Of a DNA stretch of 64,000 nucleotides, positions 34,878-47,062 are shown one piece after another; the first letter of the stretch is position 1; every line of letters starts with the position of its first letter. Position numbers and translations under genes: made by a program. Under the pieces are notes generated by a model, which was given only the letters and a program-made list of their open reading frames with translations, was not told the DNA's origin and searched no databases. The stretch is from Pseudomonadota bacterium. Its GTDB lineage: Bacteria; Pseudomonadota; Gammaproteobacteria; Burkholderiales; Rhodocyclaceae. Location of the stretch: positions 1 through 64,000 of the forward strand of contig QQUN01000020.1 in NCBI GenBank assembly GCA_008501585.1, given 5' to 3'.

Positions 34878-36224
34878 CTACTTGCCGATACAGAAGCGGG
34901 AGAAAATCTCACCCAACAAGTCGTCGGCGGTGAACTCCCCGGTGATGTCACCAAGGGCATCGTGGGCTTCGCGCAACTCCTCGGCCATCAACTCCAGGGC
35001 ATCACTTCGGGCCATGGCATCGCGGACGTGTTGCAGGGCCCGGTTCAGTGCCGTGATGTGGCGCTTGCGGGCGAGGAAAACGTCTTCCCCGTGGGGGTGC
35101 CAGCCGGCCAGTTTGAGAAGGTGATTGCGCAACAGGGCGATGCCGTCGCCGGTCTTGGCCGACAGGCGAATCCGGGTCGTGGTGTCGTCTTCAGACAGCA
35201 GGGTGTCGACACCGGCCAGATCGCATTTGTTCTCGACCGTGATGCGCGCGACGCCTGACGGCAAACGGGTGTCAATTGCCTCGTCTTCGGGCGTGGCCCC
35301 GGTGCGCGCATCGACCAGCCGGATAATGACGTCAGCATCGGCAATTTCCTTCCAGGTGCGCTCGATGCCGATGCGCTCGACCGTGTCGCCGGTGTCGCGC
35401 AGGCCGGCAGTGTCGATGATGTGCAGGGGAATGCCGGCCAGCTGGATGGTTTCCTTGAGCGCGTCGCGGGTGGTGCCCGCGATATCGGTGACGATGGCGC
35501 GTTCATGGCCGGCGAGCTGATTGAGCAGGCTGGACTTGCCGACATTGGGCTGGCCCACGAGAACCACATGCAAGCCCTGGCGTAGCAGGGCGCCTTGCTC
35601 GGCGCGGTCGAGCACATCGGCCAGCGATGTGGCGATGGCCTCCATGCGCTCCATGGCGCGTGCCGCGGCGAGGAAGTCGATCTCCTCTTCGGGGAAGTCG
35701 AGCGTTGCCTCCACCAGCATGCGCAGGTCGATCAACTGATCGCGGACCTTGGCGATGGCTTCCGAGAAGGCGCCGCTGAGCGAGCGCACGGCGGAGCGGG
35801 CGGCGGCCACGGTAGAGGCCTCGATCAGGTCGGCCACGGCCTCGGCCTGGGCCAGATCGAGCTTGTTGTTGAGGAAGGCGCGGCGGGTGAACTCGCCGGG
35901 TTCGGCGAGCCTGGCGCCAAGCGACTGGGCGCGGTCGAGCAGCAGTTGCATGACCACCGGGCCGCCGTGGCCGTGCAGCTCGATGACGTCTTCGCCGGTA
36001 AACGAGTGCGGGGCGGGGAAGTAGAGCAGCAGGCCTTCGTCGATCAGGCGGCCGTCGGCATCATGAAAGGCACAGAAGCTGGCGTGACGCGGCGGGGGGA
36101 TTTGGCCATTGCCGAGGGTGGCGGCCAGTGCGCCCAGCGCGGGGCCGGAGATGCGCACGATGCCGACGCCACCGCGCCCGGGCGCGGTGGCGATGGCAGT
36201 GATGATGTCAGGTCTTCTGCCCAC
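34878..36224 (-). CDS. mnmE: tRNA uridine-5-carboxymethylaminomethyl modification GTPase MnmE
   Basis: A 448-residue GTPase that, with MnmG, modifies wobble uridine 34. N-terminal folate-binding domain ([20 protein letters not shown]), helical domain, inserted G domain with [12 protein letters not shown] (G1), GTTRD (G2), DTAGLR (G3) and ENKCD (G4), and the C-terminal CIGK motif with the catalytic Cys. Start is GTG at 36224, overlapping the yidC stop by 17 bases. mnmG is not next to it here; a TSUP gene follows instead. Confidence 0.95.
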   Translation of the reverse strand: MGRRPDIITAIATAPGRGGVGIVRISGPALGALAATLGNGQIPPPRHASFCAFHDADGRLIDEGLLLYFPAPHSFTGEDVIELHGHGGPVVMQLLLDRAQSLGARLAEPGEFTRRAFLNNKLDLAQAEAVADLIEASTVAAARSAVRSLSGAFSEAIAKVRDQLIDLRMLVEATLDFPEEEIDFLAAARAMERMEAIATSLADVLDRAEQGALLRQGLHVVLVGQPNVGKSSLLNQLAGHERAIVTDIAGTTRDALKETIQLAGIPLHIIDTAGLRDTGDTVERIGIERTWKEIADADVIIRLVDARTGATPEDEAIDTRLPSGVARITVENKCDLAGVDTLLSEDDTTTRIRLSAKTGDGIALLRNHLLKLAGWHPHGEDVFLARKRHITALNRALQHVRDAMARSDALELMAEELREAHDALGDITGEFTADDLLGEIFSRFCIGK

Positions 36225-37848
36225 TTTCGATCATCTTGGTGATCTGCCACTGCTGGGCGATCGACAGGGTGTTGTTGACCACCCAGTACAGCACCAGGCC
36301 GGCGGGGAAGAACAGGAACATGAAGGTGAACACGATCGGCATGGCCATCATCACCTTGGCCTGCATCGGATCCGGCGGCGTCGGGTTGAGGCGCATCTGG
36401 ATCAGCATGGTGGCGCCCATGATGACCGGCAGGATGAAGTACGGATCCTTCACCGACAGGTCGGTGATCCAGCCCAGCCACGGCGCCTGGCGCATCTCGA
36501 CGCTGCCCAGCAGCACCCAGTACAAGGCAATGAAGACCGGGATCTGCACCAGGATCGGCAGGCAGCCGCCGAGCGGGTTGATCTTTTCCTTCTTGTAGAT
36601 CTCCATCATCTCCTTCTGCATGCGCGCCTTGTCATCGCCGTGCTGCTCCTTGAGGCGCTGCAGGCGCGGGCCGAGGGTGCGCATCTTGGCCATCGATTTG
36701 TACGAGGCGGCCGAGAGCGGGAAGAAGATCAGCTTCAGGCAGATGGTGACCAGGATGATGGCCCAGCCCCAGTTGCCGGTCAGGTTGTGGAACCACTGCA
36801 GCACCCAGAACAGCGGTGCGGCGATGACCGTCAGCCAGCCATAGTCGACCACCAGGTCGAGACCCGGGGCGATGGCTTCGAGGTGCGCCTGCTCCTGCGG
36901 GCCGGAGTAGAGGCGGGTGCCGACCGTGGCGCTGGCGCCCGGTGCGATTTCCTCGACCGGCAGGATGGTGCCGGCGGTGTACAGGCGGTCGTTGATCTTG
37001 CGGGCGAAGTACTCGCGCTGCACACCCTGCTCGGGCAGGAAGGCGCTGACGAAGTAGTGCTGCACCATCGCCACCCAACCGTTGTCATCCTTCTTGGCGA
37101 ACTTGGCGCTGCCGTCGGCGATGTCTTCGAAGCTGACTTTCTGGAACTTGAGTGCGTCGGTGTAGAAGGCCGGGCCGGTGAAGGTGCTCACGCCCATGGC
37201 TTCGGTGGTCTCGGCCGCCTCGCCGTCGCGCTGGAACTGGAAGTAGGCATCGGTGCGCACCGGCGCGTCGCTGCCGTTGCGGATCTCGTAGGCCACGTCG
37301 ATGACGTAGCTGTCGCGATGGAAGGTCAGCAGCTTGCTGACGCTGACGCCGTTCTCGGCCGGCGCCTCGAGGCGCACAGTCAGGGACTTGGCGTCGGCGG
37401 CCATCACCTGCTCGCCTTCGGGCAGGGTGAAGCGCGTCTTGTGATTGGGCAGGCCCTGGCCGGTCAGGCCGGACTGCGCGGCATAGATGTGGCGGGTGCC
37501 GTTGTCGAGCAGGACATAGTTCTTGCTCTTGTCGGCCGTCGCCTTGTGGCGGGTCAGCTCCAGGCGGACGATGTCGCCACCGTCGGCAGACACGGTGGCC
37601 ACCACCGAGTCGGTACGCACGGTCAGCGTCGGGGCGGAGCCAGTGGCCGCCGTCTCGACCGGCACGCTGCCGCCGTTGAGCTGGGTGCTCGCCTGCGGAA
37701 TGGCGGTATCGGCACCGGCCGTCACGGCTGCGCCATTGGCGGCGACCTGGGCGGCCACCGGGGGCGCGTTGTGCTTGGTCCAGCCTTCCCACAGCATGAA
37801 GATGGAAAAGGCGAAGATCGTGAGCAGGATGAGGCGACGATTGTCCAT
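36208..37848 (-). CDS. yidC: Membrane protein insertase YidC
   Basis: A 546-residue inner-membrane insertase. One N-terminal helix ([18 protein letters not shown]), a long periplasmic beta domain (about 70-340), and the conserved five-helix core with [21 protein letters not shown], the positively charged cytoplasmic hairpin ([20 protein letters not shown]) and [20 protein letters not shown]. Length is typical of Gram-negative YidC. It follows yidD after a short gap. Confidence 0.97.
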   Translation of the reverse strand: MDNRRLILLTIFAFSIFMLWEGWTKHNAPPVAAQVAANGAAVTAGADTAIPQASTQLNGGSVPVETAATGSAPTLTVRTDSVVATVSADGGDIVRLELTRHKATADKSKNYVLLDNGTRHIYAAQSGLTGQGLPNHKTRFTLPEGEQVMAADAKSLTVRLEAPAENGVSVSKLLTFHRDSYVIDVAYEIRNGSDAPVRTDAYFQFQRDGEAAETTEAMGVSTFTGPAFYTDALKFQKVSFEDIADGSAKFAKKDDNGWVAMVQHYFVSAFLPEQGVQREYFARKINDRLYTAGTILPVEEIAPGASATVGTRLYSGPQEQAHLEAIAPGLDLVVDYGWLTVIAAPLFWVLQWFHNLTGNWGWAIILVTICLKLIFFPLSAASYKSMAKMRTLGPRLQRLKEQHGDDKARMQKEMMEIYKKEKINPLGGCLPILVQIPVFIALYWVLLGSVEMRQAPWLGWITDLSVKDPYFILPVIMGATMLIQMRLNPTPPDPMQAKVMMAMPIVFTFMFLFFPAGLVLYWVVNNTLSIAQQWQITKMIESGQKT

Positions 37849-37872
37849 CGAAACGAGACCGTAGTTAGCAGG

Positions 37873-38082
37873 TTAGGGAACCGGGTCGTGCCCGCCGTGA
37901 CACCAGGGGTGACAACGCGAGACCCGTTTGGTCGCCAGCCAGCCGCCGCGCAGGGCGCCGTAACGGCTGATGGCTTCGACCGCGTATTCCGAGCAACTGG
38001 GAACGAACCGGCAATTGCTGCCCAGCATCGGGCTGATCGCGTAGCGATAGGCCTTGAGCAGGGCAAGCAGCAGTGTTTTCAT
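37873..38082 (-). CDS. yidD: Membrane protein insertion efficiency factor YidD
   Basis: A 69-residue protein with the family pattern [35 protein letters not shown] and a C-terminal CHPWCHGG. It aids insertion of membrane proteins beside YidC. It overlaps the rnpA stop (ATGA) and precedes yidC, the normal order. Confidence 0.95.
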   Translation of the reverse strand: MKTLLLALLKAYRYAISPMLGSNCRFVPSCSEYAVEAISRYGALRGGWLATKRVSRCHPWCHGGHDPVP

Positions 38083-38450
38083 CCCGGTAGTCGCCTCAGC
38101 AGGCCAGACAGATCCTCGTGCACGCTGGTGCGTGTGGCGTCCGTCAGTGGCCGGTGCAGCCGGACGATCATGTCCAGCGCCGGTAGTGTGCCACGTTGCA
38201 GGCGAAAACCCTCGCGGACCACACGTTTGATGCGATTACGCTCGACCGCGCGCCGTGCCAGTTTCTTCGCCACCACCACGCCGAGGCGGGCTGTCGTGCC
38301 GCCGTTGGGGCGGAAATGCACGATAAGATAGCGACCTTTTATTGCACGCTTAAATGCAAAAACGGATGAATACTCATCCGTTTTTCGCAATCGGTAAGCG
38401 TCGCGGAAATGAAGATCAGGCTGATCGGCATCCGGCGACCGGTCGTCCAC
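38079..38450 (-). CDS. rnpA: Ribonuclease P protein component
   Basis: A 123-residue RNA-binding subunit of RNase P that matures tRNA 5' ends. [22 protein letters not shown] and the basic signature [16 protein letters not shown] are diagnostic. I chose the GTG at 38450, one base after the rpmH stop; an ATG at 38492 would overlap rpmH by 41 bases and give an extra, non-conserved leader. Confidence 0.92.
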   Translation of the reverse strand: MDDRSPDADQPDLHFRDAYRLRKTDEYSSVFAFKRAIKGRYLIVHFRPNGGTTARLGVVVAKKLARRAVERNRIKRVVREGFRLQRGTLPALDMIVRLHRPLTDATRTSVHEDLSGLLRRLPG

Positions 38451-38451
38451 C

Positions 38452-38586
38452 TCAGACGGCGAGGCGATGACGGCCTTTGGCCCGACGGGCACGGATCACG
38501 GCGCGACCACCGCGGGAACGCATGCGAACGAGAAAACCATGGGTGCGCTTGCGCTTGATAACGGAGGGTTGGTAGGTACGTTTCAT
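38452..38586 (-). CDS. rpmH: 50S ribosomal protein L34
   Basis: A 44-residue ribosomal protein. It begins [18 protein letters not shown] and ends KGRHRLAV, basic throughout, exactly as L34 should. It is the first gene of the leftward rpmH-rnpA-yidD-yidC-mnmE run and is divergent from dnaA. Confidence 0.98.
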   Translation of the reverse strand: MKRTYQPSVIKRKRTHGFLVRMRSRGGRAVIRARRAKGRHRLAV

Positions 38587-38667
38587 GTTGACTAGCCAAG
38601 TGTTAAGTCAAACCGGGGATTTCAACCTAATCACCTTGTTTTGTCAACGATTCTTTTTGGACGGGCT

Positions 38668-38676
38668 TGTGGATAA
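38668..38676. promoter_or_regulatory. DnaA box before dnaA
   Basis: TGTGGATAA is a perfect consensus DnaA box (TTATCCACA on the other strand). It is the only consensus box I find in the 260-base rpmH-dnaA gap. Confidence 0.75.
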
Positions 38677-38698
38677 GTCTGTCGTGCCGGGGTAGAAT
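38670..38698 (+). promoter_or_regulatory. Candidate dnaA promoter
   Basis: TGGATA (38670-38675) and TAGAAT (38693-38698) are spaced by 17 bases, a plausible sigma-70 pair with a good -10 and a moderate -35. The -35 element overlaps the DnaA box, which would allow DnaA to repress its own gene. This is pattern-based. Confidence 0.4.
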
Positions 38699-38846
38699 CG
38701 TCCTTTGCCTGCCAAGCCACCAGCGCAAGCGGTTCGTCAGAAACCGGCGGCAGACTTCCCGAGAAACAGAGAACGGCCGTGGCCCACCGGCGTGGCCGGT
38801 ACGTACACGGACCATGTTCCCACATCGATGTGACCCACCAAAGCTC

Positions 38847-40307
38847 GTGACGCAAGACTTCTGGACCTTCTGCCTGACCCGCCTGCAGGGCGAGTTGCCG
38901 CCTCAGCAATTCACCACCTGGATCAAGGCCCTGCGCACCGATGAGGGTGCGTCGGCGGATGCGGCTGCGCCGGCAGTTCACCTGGTGGCGCCGAACCGGT
39001 TCGTGTTGCAGTGGGTGCGCGAGCGCTATGTGCGCCGCATCGGCGAGCTGGGTGAGGAGTTCTACGGCGCCCCGACCGAGGTGGCCCTGAGCCTGCCGGT
39101 CAATGGCGAGGCCGTGCGTCGGCCATTGCGGGTGGCTGCGCCGACGGCGTCTGCCCCTGCGCCGGCACCCGCTCCGGCCGCGGTGCCGGCCGTGGCGCCG
39201 GTGGTTGCCATGGCGCCGCCGCTGGCCGAACCGGTCAAGGCCGAGCCGGCGCGTCGTGCGCCTGCGGCGGCTACGTCGGCCTACGACAAGACCCGCCTCA
39301 ACCCGGACTTCACCTTCGACACCCTGGTCACCGGCCGCGCCAACGACCTGGCCCGTGCCGCCGCCATGCAGGTGGCCGACAACCCCGGCGTCTCCTACAA
39401 CCCGTTGTTTGTCTACGGGGGGGTCGGCCTCGGTAAAACGCACTTGATCCACGCCCTCGGCAACGAGGTGTACCGGCGCAACCCCAAGGCGGTGATCCGC
39501 TATGTGCACGCCGAGGACTACTACGCCGACGTGGTGCGTGCCTACCAGCAGAAGAGCTTCGACGTCTTCAAGCGCTACTACCGCTCGCTCGACGTGCTGA
39601 TGATCGACGACATCCAGTTCTTCAACAACAAGAACCGGACGCAGGAAGAGTTCTTCCACGCCTTCAATGCGCTCACCGAAGCCAAGAAGCAGATCATCAT
39701 CACCTGCGACACCTACCCCAAGGATATCCAGGGCCTGGAAGACCGGCTGATTTCCCGCTTCGACTGGGGCCTCACCGTGCAGATCGAGCCGCCCGAGCTC
39801 GAGATGCGCGTGGCGATCCTCAAAAAGAAGGCCGAGAGCCACGCCGTGGCGCTGTGCGACGACGTGGCCTTCCTGATTGCCAAGAACCTGCGCGCCAACG
39901 TGCGCGAGCTCGAGGGCGCGCTCACCAAGGTGGTGGCCTTTGCCCGCTTCCACAGCAAGCAGATCACGCTCGACGTGGCCAAGGAAGCGCTCAAGGACCT
40001 GCTCAATGCGCACAACCGCCAGTTGACCATCGAGCACATCCAGAAGACCGTGGCCGACTACTACAAGATCAAGGTCGCCGACATGCACTCCAAGAAGCGC
40101 ACCCGGGTCATCGCCCGGCCGCGCCAGGTGGCCATGGCGCTGGCGAAAGACCTGACGCCGATGAGCCTGCCGGCCATCGGCGACGCCTTTGGCGGACGCG
40201 ACCACACCACCGTGCTGCATGCCTGCCGAACCATCGCCGAGCTGCGCCGCAACGACACCCAACTCAACCACGACCTGCACGTGCTCACGCAGGTCCTGCG
40301 CGGCTGA
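38847..40307 (+). CDS. dnaA: Chromosomal replication initiator protein DnaA
   Basis: A 486-residue initiator. Domain I ([25 protein letters not shown]) binds DnaB and itself; domain II is an unusually Ala/Pro-rich linker (about 97-145). Domain III has Walker [10 protein letters not shown] (191-199) and Walker [10 protein letters not shown]; domain IV ends with the box-recognition motif [17 protein letters not shown] prefer GTG at 38847 because it begins at domain I; ATG at 38814 would add 11 residues. Confidence 0.95.
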   Translation: MTQDFWTFCLTRLQGELPPQQFTTWIKALRTDEGASADAAAPAVHLVAPNRFVLQWVRERYVRRIGELGEEFYGAPTEVALSLPVNGEAVRRPLRVAAPTASAPAPAPAPAAVPAVAPVVAMAPPLAEPVKAEPARRAPAAATSAYDKTRLNPDFTFDTLVTGRANDLARAAAMQVADNPGVSYNPLFVYGGVGLGKTHLIHALGNEVYRRNPKAVIRYVHAEDYYADVVRAYQQKSFDVFKRYYRSLDVLMIDDIQFFNNKNRTQEEFFHAFNALTEAKKQIIITCDTYPKDIQGLEDRLISRFDWGLTVQIEPPELEMRVAILKKKAESHAVALCDDVAFLIAKNLRANVRELEGALTKVVAFARFHSKQITLDVAKEALKDLLNAHNRQLTIEHIQKTVADYYKIKVADMHSKKRTRVIARPRQVAMALAKDLTPMSLPAIGDAFGGRDHTTVLHACRTIAELRRNDTQLNHDLHVLTQVLRG

Positions 40308-40381
40308 CGCGCATTTGATCGCCAGGCTCTAGAATGCCGATGCGATACAACAAGAACCCGATTCACGGAGATTGAACGACG

Positions 40382-41488
40382 ATGCAACTGCTGACCACCA
40401 CCCGGGACGCTCTGCTTGGCCCACTCCAGTCGGTGTCCGGCATTGTGGAAAAGCGCCACACCCTGCCGATCCTGTCCAATGTGCTGATCGAAAAGCACGG
40501 TGACCGCCTGACCCTGCTGGCCACCGACATCGAGATCCAGATCCGTACCACCGCCATCGTCTCCGGCGGGCCGGAGGACCTCAGCATCACCGTGGCCGCG
40601 CGCAAGCTGCAGGACATCCTGCGTGCCCTGCCCGGCGACCACGACATCGCCCTGTCGCTCGACGACAGCCGCATGACGGTCAAGGCCGGCCGCAGCCGCT
40701 TCGCCCTGCAGACCCTGCCGGCGGCCGACTACCCGCGCCTCTCCGTGGCCGAGGACGAAGGCGTGCGCTTCACCGTCTCGCAGCGCGCCTTCAAGAAACA
40801 GCTCGCCCTGGTGCAGTACGCCATGGCCCAGCAGGACATCCGCTACTACCTCAACGGCCTGCTCACCATGGTCGACGGCGGCACGCTGCGCATGGTCGCC
40901 ACCGACGGCCACCGCCTGGCCTACATCGAGAGCGAGATCGACGGCAACTTCCCGCGCACCGACGTCATCCTGCCGCGCAAGACCGTGCTCGAACTGGCGC
41001 GCCAGCTGGCCGATTCGGATGAGCCGCTGGAGGTCATCATTGCCGGTAACCAGATCGTCTTCCGCTTCGGCGACATCGAGCTCATCTCCAAGCTGGTCGA
41101 CGGCAAGTTCCCCGACTACGAGCGGGTGATCCCGCAGAACCACCCCAAGGAACTGCGCCTGGCCCGCCAGCCGCTGCATGCCGCGCTGTCGCGTGCGGCC
41201 ATCCTCACCAACGAGAAGTTCCGCGGCGTGCGCATCGTGCTGTCGAGCGGCAGCCTCAAGATCATCAGCTCCAACGCCGAGCAGGAAGAGGCCCAGGAAG
41301 AGCTCGAGATCGACTACACCGGCGACGGCCTCGATATCGGCTTCAACGTCACCTACCTGCTCGACGTGCTCAACAACGTCTCGTCCGACGACGTGCTGGT
41401 GCGCCTCAACGACGGCAATTCCAGCGCCCTGATCACCCTGCCCGGCAACGACGCCTTCAAGTATGTCGTGATGCCGATGCGAATCTGA
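40382..41488 (+). CDS. dnaN: DNA polymerase III beta sliding clamp
   Basis: A 368-residue clamp made of three similar domains, beginning MQLLTTTRDALLGPLQSVSGIVEKRHTLPILSNVL and ending YVVMPMRI, as in other beta clamps; ATDGHRLAYIE is conserved. It follows dnaA after 74 bases and precedes gyrB, the classical order. Confidence 0.97.
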   Translation: MQLLTTTRDALLGPLQSVSGIVEKRHTLPILSNVLIEKHGDRLTLLATDIEIQIRTTAIVSGGPEDLSITVAARKLQDILRALPGDHDIALSLDDSRMTVKAGRSRFALQTLPAADYPRLSVAEDEGVRFTVSQRAFKKQLALVQYAMAQQDIRYYLNGLLTMVDGGTLRMVATDGHRLAYIESEIDGNFPRTDVILPRKTVLELARQLADSDEPLEVIIAGNQIVFRFGDIELISKLVDGKFPDYERVIPQNHPKELRLARQPLHAALSRAAILTNEKFRGVRIVLSSGSLKIISSNAEQEEAQEELEIDYTGDGLDIGFNVTYLLDVLNNVSSDDVLVRLNDGNSSALITLPGNDAFKYVVMPMRI

Positions 41489-41595
41489 TGACCGCCGGCG
41501 CGCCGTCACACGCGGTGCGCCGCCCGGTCTGCCATCGCGGGGCCACGACCCGCCCGATGGCATGGCGCCCCCGCCGGGCGCCCCGTGCAGTCTGA

Positions 41596-44124
<2,529 letters not shown>

Positions 44125-44149
44125 CCCCACGCGGTAATTCGAAGCACAC

Positions 44150-44179
44150 AAAGAGGCCGGTTCGGCCTCTTTGCTTTTT
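44150..44179 (+). terminator. Rho-independent terminator after gyrB
   Basis: AAAGAGGCCG (44150-44159) pairs perfectly with CGGCCTCTTT (44163-44172) around GTT, followed by GCTTTTT. It separates the dnaA-dnaN-gyrB run from the restriction operon. Confidence 0.9.
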
Positions 44180-44281
44180 GGGTAGAGGCATACCGCAAGT
44201 TCGCGCTAAAGTGGCGCATGGCGCCGATCTATGTCTTCGGAATGATTGGCGAGAAGAATATGTAGCCGCTGTCCGGATCGA

Positions 44282-47062
44282 ATGACGCCCGAAGCGAAAG
44301 CCCGAACCGATATCGACGCACGCCTTGTCCTGGCTGGATGGCAGGTGCAGGATTTTCGTGCCTTGAACCTCGGCGCCGCGCGGGGTGTGGCTGTGCGCGA
44401 ATACCCCACCGATACCGGCCCGGCCGACTACATCCTGTTCATCGATCGCCAACCCGTTGGTGTCATCGAAGCCAAGCGCGATGAGGCGGGCGAGAACATC
44501 ACCGCTCATGAGCCCCAAACCGCGCGCTACGCCGCCAGCCGGCTCAAGTGGCAGCTCAAGGCGGCGCCCTTGCCCTTTCTCTTCGAAACCACCGGCAGCA
44601 TCACCCGCTTTACCGACCAGCGCGATCCGGTGCCGCGTTCGCGTGAGATCTTCCATTTCTTCCAACCCGAGCAACTGCGGACATGGCTCGCCCAGCCGGA
44701 CACCCTGCGCCGCCGTCTTGCCGAGGCCATGCCGCCCCTGCCCGGGCAGAACCTGCGCGATTGCCAGGTCAGCGCCGTTACCGGCCTGGAGCACTCGCTG
44801 GCCCACAACCACCCGCGTGCGCTCATCCACATGGCAACGGGTGCGGGCAAGACCTTCACCGCCATCACCAGCGTCTATCGCCTGCTCAAGTTCGGCGGTG
44901 CCAAGCGCATCCTGTTCCTGGTGGACACCCGCAACCTGGGCAAGCAGGCGCATCAGGAATTCATGGCCTACACGCCGCCGGACGACGCGCGCAAGTTCAC
45001 CGAGCTGTACAACGTCCAGCGGCTCGCCTCGCCGAGCATCGACCCCCATGCCCAGGTGGTCATCTCCACCATCCAGCGCATGTACTCGGTGCTCTCCGGC
45101 GAGCCCATCGACGACTCCGCCGAAGACATCTCCCTCAACGAGCTGGCGCAGACTGAGCGCCCGCAAAAGCTCGTGCGCTACAACGCTGCAGTGCCCATTG
45201 AAACCTTCGACTTCGTCATCATCGACGAATGCCACCGCAGCATCTACAACCTGTGGAAGCAGGTGCTCGACTACTTCGACGCCTTCCTCATCGGCCTCAC
45301 CGCCACGCCCGACAAGCGCACCTTCGGCTTCTTCAACGAGAACATCGTCGCTGAATACACCTACGAGCAATCCGTGGCCGACGGCGTCAACGTGGGCTAC
45401 GACGTGTGGCTGATTGAAACCGAGCGCACCCAGAAGGGTGCCGTGCTCCAGGCCAAGGAATGGGTGGACCACCGCGACCGCCAGACGCGCAAAAAGCGCT
45501 GGGCGCAAGCCGAGGAAGACGTGGCCTACACCGGCAAGGAACTGGACCGCTCGGTGGTCAACCCCAGCCAGATCCGCAACGTCATCACCGCCATGAAAAC
45601 GGCGGTCGAGACGCAGATCTTCCCCACCCGCCAGGAAACCCCCAAGACCCTCATCTTCGCCAAGACCGACAGCCACGCCGATGACATCATCCAGCTCGTG
45701 CGCGAGGTCTACGGCCAGGGCAACGCCTTCTGCAAGAAGGTTACCTACAAGGCCGAGGAAGATCCGGACAGCATCCTCGCCAGCTTCCGCAACGACTACA
45801 ACCCGCGCATCGCCGTCACCGTCGACATGATCGCCACCGGCACGGATGTGAAACCGCTGGAGATCCTGCTCTTCATGCGCGACGTGCGTTCGCGCGGCTA
45901 CTACGAGCAGATGAAGGGCCGCGGCGTGCGCAGCCTCGGCTTCGACGACCTGCAACGGGTCAGCAACAGCGCCGACAGCGCCAAGACCCGCTTCATCCTC
46001 ATCGACGCCGTCGGGGTGGAAAAATCCCTCAAGACCGAAAGCCGGCCCCTGGAGAAAAAGCCCGGCGTGCCCCTCAAGGATCTGCTCCAGGGCATCGCCC
46101 TCGGCCACCGGGACGACGACACCGTGCTCTCGCTGGCCAACCGCCTGGTACGCCTGGCCAAGCAACTCGACACCAAGGCCCAGGCGCGCATCGCGCAGGC
46201 ATCCGGCGGCACCCCGGTGGGCGAACTGGCCAAGGGGCTCATCGCCGCCATCGATCCGGACGCCATCGTTGCCACTGCCCTGGCTACAGCCCAATCACGC
46301 GGCATCACCCGCGATGAAGCCAGCCTCACCGATGCCGAGCTGGCCGACGCCCGCCAGCAGCGCGTCGCCGCCGCCTGCGCGCCCTTCGACACCCCCGAAC
46401 TGCGCGACACCATCGAAGCCGCCCGCCGCGAGCGCGAGCAGATCATCGACCACATCAACACCGACACCGTCCATTTCAGCGGCTTCGCCGCCCAGGCCGA
46501 AGCCGAGGCAAGCAAAACCATCGACAGCTTCGCCGCCTACCTGGCCGAGCACAAGGACGAGATCGCCGCCCTCGGCTTCTTCTACCAGCAGCCCTACCAG
46601 CGCCGCGCCCTCACTTTCGAGATGATCGAAGCTCTGCACGACGCCCTGGCCCGTCCGCCTCTCATGCTCACCACCGACCGCCTCTGGGCCGCCTACGCCC
46701 GGGTGCAGGCCAGCCGTGTCAAAGGCGCCGGCACCCGCCGCCAGCTCACCGATCTGGTCTCCCTGGTGCGCTTCTGCCTCGGCCTCAATGACACCCTCCA
46801 ACCCTTCGCCGACGAAGTCGATCGCCGCTTCCAGACCTGGATCTTCCGCCATAATGCGCGCCGGGCCACCGCCTTCACCCCCGAGCAGAACGAATGGCTG
46901 CGGCTCATCAAGGAACACATCGCCGCCAGCTGCCGCATCGCGCGCGACGACTTCGACTACGCCCCCTTTGCCGCCCGGGGCGGCCTGCAGCGGGCCTGGG
47001 GGCTGTTTGGCGAACAATTGGATGAAGTGATGGACGAGATGAATCGGGAGTTGGTGGGTTGA
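44282..47062 (+). CDS. hsdR: Type I restriction enzyme R subunit (EcoEI/EcoAI-like)
   Basis: A 926-residue restriction motor subunit. The nuclease domain has the PD-(D/E)xK residues Asp49, Glu63 and Lys65 (PADYILFIDRQPVGVIEAKR). The SF2 translocase follows: Walker A MATGAGKTFTA (Lys190), DECH box 315-318, LIGLTATPDKRT, and motif VI region QMKGRGVRS. The C-terminal part (about 770-926) is helical like EcoEI-type subunits. ATG at 44282 lies 100 bases after the gyrB terminator. Its stop overlaps the hsdS start. It needs HsdM and HsdS to act. Confidence 0.93.
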   Translation: MTPEAKARTDIDARLVLAGWQVQDFRALNLGAARGVAVREYPTDTGPADYILFIDRQPVGVIEAKRDEAGENITAHEPQTARYAASRLKWQLKAAPLPFLFETTGSITRFTDQRDPVPRSREIFHFFQPEQLRTWLAQPDTLRRRLAEAMPPLPGQNLRDCQVSAVTGLEHSLAHNHPRALIHMATGAGKTFTAITSVYRLLKFGGAKRILFLVDTRNLGKQAHQEFMAYTPPDDARKFTELYNVQRLASPSIDPHAQVVISTIQRMYSVLSGEPIDDSAEDISLNELAQTERPQKLVRYNAAVPIETFDFVIIDECHRSIYNLWKQVLDYFDAFLIGLTATPDKRTFGFFNENIVAEYTYEQSVADGVNVGYDVWLIETERTQKGAVLQAKEWVDHRDRQTRKKRWAQAEEDVAYTGKELDRSVVNPSQIRNVITAMKTAVETQIFPTRQETPKTLIFAKTDSHADDIIQLVREVYGQGNAFCKKVTYKAEEDPDSILASFRNDYNPRIAVTVDMIATGTDVKPLEILLFMRDVRSRGYYEQMKGRGVRSLGFDDLQRVSNSADSAKTRFILIDAVGVEKSLKTESRPLEKKPGVPLKDLLQGIALGHRDDDTVLSLANRLVRLAKQLDTKAQARIAQASGGTPVGELAKGLIAAIDPDAIVATALATAQSRGITRDEASLTDAELADARQQRVAAACAPFDTPELRDTIEAARREREQIIDHINTDTVHFSGFAAQAEAEASKTIDSFAAYLAEHKDEIAALGFFYQQPYQRRALTFEMIEALHDALARPPLMLTTDRLWAAYARVQASRVKGAGTRRQLTDLVSLVRFCLGLNDTLQPFADEVDRRFQTWIFRHNARRATAFTPEQNEWLRLIKEHIAASCRIARDDFDYAPFAARGGLQRAWGLFGEQLDEVMDEMNRELVG

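Noticed and set aside
38079-38492. Longer rnpA starting at the ATG at 38492
   Set aside because: It would overlap rpmH by 41 bases and add residues not seen in RnpA; the GTG at 38450 fits better.
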